64,000 nucleotides of DNA from Candidatus Colwellia aromaticivorans (GTDB lineage: Bacteria; Pseudomonadota; Gammaproteobacteria; Enterobacterales; Alteromonadaceae): assembly GCF_003333305.1 (NCBI RefSeq), contig NZ_QOLD01000091.1:1-64000 (forward strand). The letters are read 5' to 3'. Below the pieces are notes generated by a model. It was not told where the DNA came from, made no database searches, and saw only the letters and a list, made by a program, of their open reading frames with translations. Below, piece after piece: positions 59,855-64,000 of the stretch (the first letter of the stretch is position 1; each line of letters begins with the position of its first letter). A program made the position numbers and the translations under genes.

Positions 59855-60380
59855 TAATAAACTTTATTAAAGGAAGAGATCATTAGCTCTCTTTAGCTGT
59901 TTATCTATTGTAATCAAATCTAAAAGAAATGCACAGTTAATGCTATCAAATATATCTTTGTTTAAAAATCAAACCAAATAGCTAAAAAAGCAACAAATCA
60001 AAGGTAACTACTTGATTGCAAACAATTAAAATATATTTAAAATAAATTATTGACTTGGCTACAAGCTATGTAAAACGATAATATAAAGAGTTATTACAAA
60101 TTAACTCACATAGTTATCCACAACTTCGGTGGATAACTACTAATCTTATCCTCTAGAAAAGTAAATCATATCCAATGCTGAGGGATCCCCACAAATAATC
60201 ATTCATGTAATTACTCAATATTAACGGTTAAATATGATAATTGAGATAATTCATACACATATTATTCGAGCGATATTAGATATCTATTATCATCGATAAT
60301 TTCACAAGCAACTTAACAATAGAAAAATCACTACAACTATATAAATCCCAGCAGAGTGTCTAAAAAGGGTTTAGCTTATT
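59855..60380. other. Intergenic stretch with two opposing DnaA-type boxes
   Basis: A+T-rich DNA without a gene. At 60112-60138 AGTTATCCAC and GTGGATAACT form an inverted repeat around AACTTCG. TTATCCACA (60114-60122) is an exact DnaA box, and its partner (60128-60136, reverse strand) is a one-mismatch box. This may be a DnaA-controlled site or just a hairpin. Confidence 0.5.
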
Positions 60381-60404
60381 AAAAATCCAAACTTTTTAAC
60401 AGAG

Positions 60405-60950
60405 CGTCGCAAAAATCTGGGGGCTTTCCCCCGTGCTGAATAGTGTGGACTGGGCTTGTCCCAGTCGATATTATTCAGTACATGGAACTTCAAATAAATA
60501 CGCATCACGTATTCAGACTAATGTATCATTTTGTCTGGATACCAAAATATAGACATAAAGTTTTTATGGAGCCTATCGTACAACGATGAAGGCGATCATT
60601 ACAAAAGTTGGGTATGATTACGATATAGAAATCGTTGAACTTGAAATACCAGAAGATCATATCCACATGGTTATTAGAAGCATCCCAAGCAATCACCAAG
60701 TGATGTAATGCAAATAGTCAAAAGTATTACTGCTCGTGAGTTTTTCAGGATTTATCCTGAAATTAAGAAAAAATACTTTTGGGGAGGCAAGTTGTGGACG
60801 CAAAGTTACTTTGTGGAAACGATTGGAAATGCCAATGAAGAAACAATTAGAAAATATGTTCAAAATCAGCTTACTGAATTAGATCAGAAAGAAATACATT
60901 CAGATCAGCTAGACTTGTTTTAAAACTCGGTCGCTTGCGGCCGAGATTTT
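60405..60950 (+). mobile_element. IS200/IS605-type element with frameshifted transposase
   Basis: The transposase reading begins ATG 60482, MELQINTHHVFRLMYHFVWIPKYRHKV, and continues after two 1-base deletions (near 60573 and 60690) through MKAIITKVGYDYDIEIVELEIPEDHIHMV (HIH is the HUH-type metal site) to SPSDVMQIVKSITAREFF and QNQLTELDQKE, ending at 60923. The YVQNQ tyrosine is kept. The left side has hairpins GGGGGCTTTCCCCC and GACTGGGCTTGTCCCAGTC; the right side has CTCGG/CCGAG near 60926-60945. It is inactive by frameshift, but could be moved in trans. Confidence 0.88.
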
Positions 60951-61229
60951 TATCGTCATCACTTTACTTAAAAAAGCCCTAACGCATTGAAGCGTTGCTA
61001 ATGGTAATGACTAGCTGTTTGATGGTGTATGCGGCATTGAAGCATAAAATCAGAAAGGAATAAATCGATCATTGATTGTATGGGGATTATCTATCAAAAT
61101 ATTTATTCCTAAAACTCTGTGGAATGTCGGATAGTTACTATAAAACTACCAATAAATGCAGATAAACTAACTTCACTGAACGCAATTTAAGCAAACAAAC
61201 TAATAAATGAAATTTTTCTTATTTTTGTG
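60951..61229. other. Intergenic stretch before the tRNA-Asn promoter
   Basis: No gene is seen. ACGCATTGAAGCGTT near 60979 and GGCATTGAAGC near 61033 share a short word, possibly the remains of element ends. The right end leads to the tRNA promoter. Confidence 0.4.
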
Positions 61230-61258
61230 TTGACACTAAGCGCACAGGTCTTTATTAT
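61230..61258 (+). promoter_or_regulatory. Consensus sigma-70 promoter of the tRNA-Asn unit
   Basis: TTGACA (61230-61235), a 17-base spacer, and TATTAT (61253-61258), followed by a G+C-rich discriminator CCGCCCC, as expected for a growth-controlled stable RNA promoter. Confidence 0.8.
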
Positions 61259-61261
61259 TCC

Positions 61262-61375
61262 GCCCCGTTAGCCTAGTTGGTTAACAAGCTAATAGAAAGA
61301 GAAGTAATTCCCCAAGTAGTCAGTTCGTAGACCTAGGGAGATTAGTTACTGTTAATCCATGTAGTCTAATCAAAA
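61262..61375 (+). pseudogene. Decayed tRNA-like remnants ahead of tRNA-Asn
   Basis: GCCCCGTTAGCCTAGTTGGT resembles the 5' and D-arm part of a tRNA but has no matching 3' half. TCCCCAAGTAGTCAGTTCGT with later CTGTTAATCCATGTAGTC (61309-61365) resembles the tRNA-Asn anticodon arm. Neither can fold into a complete cloverleaf. Confidence 0.65.
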
Positions 61376-61388
61376 TGAAAAGATTTAT

Positions 61389-61464
61389 TCCCCAATAGCT
61401 CAGTTGGTAGAGCGATGGACTGTTAATCCATGTGTCACTGGTTCGAGCCCAGTTTGGGGAGCCA
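61389..61464 (+). tRNA. tRNA-Asn (anticodon GTT), copy 1
   Basis: A 76-nt cloverleaf including CCA. Acceptor TCCCCAA pairs with TTGGGGA; anticodon stem ATGGA/TCCAT around CTGTTAA carries GTT; T arm is CTGGTTCGAGCCCAG. Sequence matches tRNA-Asn of gammaproteobacteria. Confidence 0.97.
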
Positions 61465-61506
61465 CATTGTGTATTGAGTGATTACAAACTCATAGAAAAA
61501 GTTTAT

Positions 61507-61582
61507 TCCCCAATAGCTCAGTTGGTAGAGCGATGGACTGTTAATCCATGTGTCACTGGTTCGAGCCCAGTTTGGGGAGCCA
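61507..61582 (+). tRNA. tRNA-Asn (anticodon GTT), copy 2
   Basis: The sequence is identical to copy 1 over all 76 bases including CCA, with 42 bases between the two. They are a tandem pair. Confidence 0.97.
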
Positions 61583-61592
61583 CATTAAATAA

Positions 61593-61618
61593 GGCTACGA
61601 GAAATCGTAGCCTTTTTT
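61593..61618 (+). terminator. Terminator after tRNA-Asn copy 2
   Basis: GGCTACGA pairs with TCGTAGCC around GAAA, then six T. A strong intrinsic terminator, and the first of two copies. Confidence 0.95.
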
Positions 61619-61640
61619 ATTGCCATTAAAAAAGTTTTAT

Positions 61641-61740
61641 TCCCTAATAACTCAGTTGGTAGAGCGATGGACTGTACTCTTTATTAGAAAGGCATGTGTC
61701 AATGGTTAGAACCCCATGTTTTATAAAGAGCGGGGAGCCA
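61641..61740 (+). pseudogene. Decayed tRNA-Asn with an insertion in the anticodon arm
   Basis: It keeps ACTCAGTTGGTAGAGCGATG and GACTGT but has CTCTTTATTAGAAAGG where the anticodon loop should close, then CATGTGTCAATGGTTAGAAC and ends CGGGGAGCCA. The 100-nt span (against 76) cannot form a normal anticodon arm. Confidence 0.85.
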
Positions 61741-61750
61741 CATTAAATAA

Positions 61751-61776
61751 GGCTACGAGAAATCGTAGCCTTTTTT
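61751..61776 (+). terminator. Second copy of the tRNA-Asn terminator
   Basis: GGCTACGA/TCGTAGCC stem with GAAA loop and six T, identical to the first. It lies upstream of the truncated cytochrome gene and would stop transcription from the tRNA promoter into it. Confidence 0.93.
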
Positions 61777-61862
61777 ATTGCCATTAAAAAAGTTTTATTC
61801 CCTAATAACTCAGTTGGTAGAGCGATGGACTGTACTCTTTATTAGAAAGGCATGTGTCAATG

Positions 61863-63112
61863 TTTCTTTACTGGTAGATAATAAAGGTATCTCGGCTTCT
61901 CGTTATTGTGAGGGCTGTCATGCACCTGTCGCGCTGTTAACGGGTGAACTATCTCCCGGTGGACAGCATGGTGGCATTAAAGGATCGCTGGCTAATATGG
62001 AAGGGGTTTCTTGCATGAGTTGTCATGGTATTTATGCGTTGCCACACATCAAAGGGGTAGCTAGTTTTGAATTTAAACCAGCTAAATATTACTTGTTTGA
62101 AAATAGTGATAATGTATTTCTCAGTGCATTACATGATCTTTTATTAAAAATAGAACCTAGCCAACATAAAGAGGATATGGGCAATGCCATTCTTAAAGAT
62201 CCTAAAGTGTGCGCGGCTTGTCATACACAATTTATGGACAAGGACATGAATGCATGGGGATGGATTAAGATGCAAGACGAATATGGCGCCTGGGCGGCCA
62301 GTCAATATTCACAACATAACGAAGAAAACTTCGCAAACGAGCGTTATATGCGATGTCAGGACTGTCATATGCCTTTAGTTGACGCCAATGACCCTTCTGC
62401 CAATCAAGACGGAAAAATAAGGTCGCATAACTTCCCCGGGGCAACTACATTCTTACCTTTATTAAGAGGGGATATTGCGCAATTTAACGTCACTAAATCA
62501 TTTTTACAATCGAATAAAGTCAGGCTGCAAATTGATCGTCCTCACCGTGATGATGCAATACAGTCCTTACAGTTTATTGATGAGTCGATAAGAGAAAGCG
62601 ATGAAGCGCCATTTTTTTATTATATCGGCGAACAGGCAAGTCTACAGGTTGTTGTCACGAATACTGGGGTTGGACATAATTTCCCCGCCGGCAGCATTGA
62701 TATTAACGAGGTATGGATAGATTTTTCCGTGACTGACGCACAGGGCGAATTAGTTTATCAAAGTGGTAAAGTAAACACTGAAAATAATGTGGAACCTGAT
62801 GCTTATTTTTATCGCTCTATTCCCATAGACAGAGGAGGTAAACATGTTTGGAAGCACGATTTATTTAATATGGTAGGGGCTTCTTTTAAACGTTTTGTAA
62901 AAGCCGGTGAGTCGGATATAGTTAACTACCAGTTCAGTATTCCCTCCTGGGTAAAGTCACCTTTGACTGTGTCAGCGAGTATTCGCTATCGAAAACTCAA
63001 TAATCGTTACGCCAAATGGGCATTAAAAGATAATTACTTTAAGATCCCCATTATCGATATGGCATGGGACAGTTTGCAAATACCCATTAAAATACGCAAA
63101 CTGGTAGAGTAA
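61863..63112 (+). pseudogene. 5'-truncated tetraheme cytochrome c (c554-type)
   Basis: From about residue SLLVDNKGISASRY the frame is a multihaem cytochrome with CEGCH, CMSCH, CAACH and CQDCH, followed by a beta-rich C-terminal domain (VVVTNTGVGHNFPAGSIDINEVW) and the end KIRKLVE. There is no signal peptide: the frame runs back into the tRNA-Asn remnant at 61800-61862, which only by chance is open. An ATG start near 61778 would make a leader from tRNA sequence. The first haem sites and export signal are lost, so it is most likely a pseudogene, unless a chimeric protein is made without export. Confidence 0.82.
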
Positions 63113-63152
63113 TATGAGAAATATAAGCCCTAAATTTGACAATTTTAAACGT

Positions 63153-63174
63153 CTAATACCATATATGGTATTAG
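63153..63174. repeat. Perfect 22-bp palindrome with family B tips
   Basis: CTAATACCATATATGGTATTAG is its own reverse complement (22 bases, no mismatch). Its ATACCA/TGGTAT core equals the joined tips of family B repeats, so it may be a collapsed element or a strong protein site. It lies 41 bases after the cytochrome stop. Confidence 0.7.
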
Positions 63175-63273
63175 AACAATATAAAGCTATCCCTGCTTGT
63201 ATTGAACCTAGATAAAAATCTTCATCACACTATTTACTGGATAATAATGGAGATTACCAATGTAATCCGATAT

Positions 63274-63343
63274 ATCGAGTAGGGTGAGGCTCATGCCTCA
63301 TCCCTCTCACAGAACCGTACGTACGGACCTCATATACGGCTCC
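63274..63343 (-). mobile_element. Group II intron 3' end, domains V and VI
   Basis: On the minus strand a domain V hairpin (63312-63342) begins GAGCCGTATATGAGGTCC and ends GTACGTACGGTTC, the conserved group II form with the AGC-type catalytic start. Domain VI follows with GAGGGATGAGGC, a small ATGA loop and GCCTCACCC, then CTACTCGAT, ending in the AT expected at an intron 3' end near 63274. The intron would extend rightwards, to at least the window end. Confidence 0.8.
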
Positions 63344-64000
63344 TGCATACTTCATATCACTTTCATTTGTGACACAACATTATTATGACAACTAATATCA
63401 TGTGCTGTATGGGAATAATCTAAATCTAACATGGTGGTAACATTCAATGTAGGTTTTGGCGTTCTAGCCCAAAGGCAATCTACCAAAATTATCTACAAAT
63501 ACTTCCCGTATACGAGCATTGTCATCAGTTAACACTATTCATAGCGCACCAAATCTACGACTCCTGTTGTTCAAACAGCTTGTGTATCCATGAAACAAAT
63601 AAATTATTAATTACCGTCTTAAAGCATGCTTCCCTCCTTCGCAATCAATTAAGCTTTTGACTAAAATTGATCCTATCAAACACACTGTTGATAGTCGGCT
63701 TGGTTTTACCCTCCACACCATTACTGGCTTTCATCGGCCTAGCCTTACTAACTACTACGGGTTCATTTGCCACCTCACACTCGCAATACTCTTGAGTCGC
63801 CTCTTGAATAATACGTCCAACCATTTTTGATCAAGTCATTTTGATTGGATACAATGCCAGGCTTCCCCAGTTACTGCACTAGCTCCCTGTTAACTTTTTA
63901 TTAAATAAGCCACCCTAAAATGAATTTTCTTTGACTAATAAAGAGCGGGCTTTGTGCTTATATTTTCTTTGGACGCTTACCCACCAATACCGCCGAAACA
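63344..64000 (-). other. Interior of the group II intron, without a full reverse transcriptase
   Basis: On the minus strand no long open frame is seen. A 59-residue frame at 63645-63824 (MVGRIIQEATQEYCE to INFSQKLN) has normal protein composition and might be the start of an intron-encoded protein. A reverse transcriptase needs over a kilobase; only about 300 bases separate this frame from domain V, so the ORF is deleted or never present. The GGGGAAGCCTGGCAT word (near 63860, minus) is the type found upstream of such frames, but I am not sure of it. Confidence 0.45.

Larger units (their letters stand above)
61583..61862 (+). repeat. Tandem duplication, 158-bp period, of terminator plus decayed tRNA
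   Basis: The sequence from CATTAAATAAGGCTACGAG at 61583 is repeated from 61741. The two stretches are identical for 122 bases (61583-61704 and 61741-61862), and the second copy stops within the decayed tRNA, at CAATG, where the cytochrome frame takes over. Confidence 0.9.

Noticed and set aside
60112-60138. Replication origin
   Set aside because: Only two boxes, no dnaA, dnaN or gidA-mnmG neighbours.
61432-61629. A 65-residue open frame across tRNA-Asn copy 2
   Set aside because: The AQLVERWTVNPCVTGSSPVWG-type peptide is the usual false translation of tRNA sequence; the tRNA explains the DNA.
61778-61862. Leader of a longer cytochrome frame starting at 61778
   Set aside because: This leader is the decayed tRNA-Asn read in frame, not a signal peptide or family sequence.

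Overview
This window reads as chromosomal DNA of an A+T-rich, cold-adapted marine gammaproteobacterium of the Alteromonadales, most like Colwellia. The basis is the gene order and protein types recognised by eye (yhbY / rlmE-ftsH-folP-glmM-tpiA-secG-tRNA-Leu, pheS-pheT-ihfA), the many c-type cytochromes and the abundant fold-back intergenic repeats. No database search was run.

Layout. 1-2.1 kb: a transposase tail, a DMT permease, a fold-back repeat and a DUF1289 protein. 2.1-9.6 kb: tRNA-Leu(GAG) and the core block secG-tpiA-glmM-folP-ftsH-rlmE on the minus strand, with yhbY divergent. 9.6-23.4 kb: a beta-barrel protein, a type I phosphodiesterase/alkaline phosphatase, a Cys-type sulfatase, an octaheme cytochrome with TPRs, and a seven-gene MoxR/DUF58/Bat (BatA-B-C-D) operon. 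23.5-31 kb: pheS-pheT-ihfA, a small membrane protein and a large YdiJ-type FAD/FeS dehydrogenase. 31-36.9 kb: a TetR-controlled RND efflux operon ending in a class II cytochrome c. 37-46.7 kb is an accessory, partly decayed region: a Fic protein with an AbiEi-like N-terminus behind four phased direct repeats, a broken receiver-hemerythrin gene, a YbaK-type deacylase, pcm-hspQ, a SUMF1-like protein without the catalytic cysteines, an S-formylglutathione hydrolase fragment, a cytochrome lipoprotein, and a universal stress gene behind an FNR-type palindrome. 46.8-52.8 kb: peptidoglycan recycling genes (amidase/beta-lactamase-fold fusion, NamZ-like DUF1343 protein, murQ) with alr divergent. 52.9-59.9 kb: a DUF3313 lipoprotein, a DUF3300-like pseudogene, queE and queC, a small unknown gene, uvrB and a MATE exporter. 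60-64 kb is a hot spot of rearrangement: a frameshifted IS200-like element, a tRNA-Asn array with decayed copies and a 158-bp-period duplication, a 5'-truncated tetraheme cytochrome joined to a tRNA remnant, and the 3' end of a group II intron.

How the genes work together. Four groups look functionally coherent: the MoxR/Bat envelope module following phosphatase, sulfatase and octaheme cytochrome genes; the TetR-MFP-RND-cytochrome operon; the MurNAc recovery genes; and queE/queC for 7-deazaguanine synthesis. The strongest candidates for new biology are the Fic/AbiEi-like gene with its 23-bp-period promoter repeats, the sulfatase-cytochrome-MoxR/Bat neighbourhood with its apparent ATT start, the FNR palindrome before the stress gene, and the tRNA-Asn/cytochrome junction. 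At least two fold-back repeat families (A with ATACCCGT ends, B with ATACCA ends) are scattered between genes.
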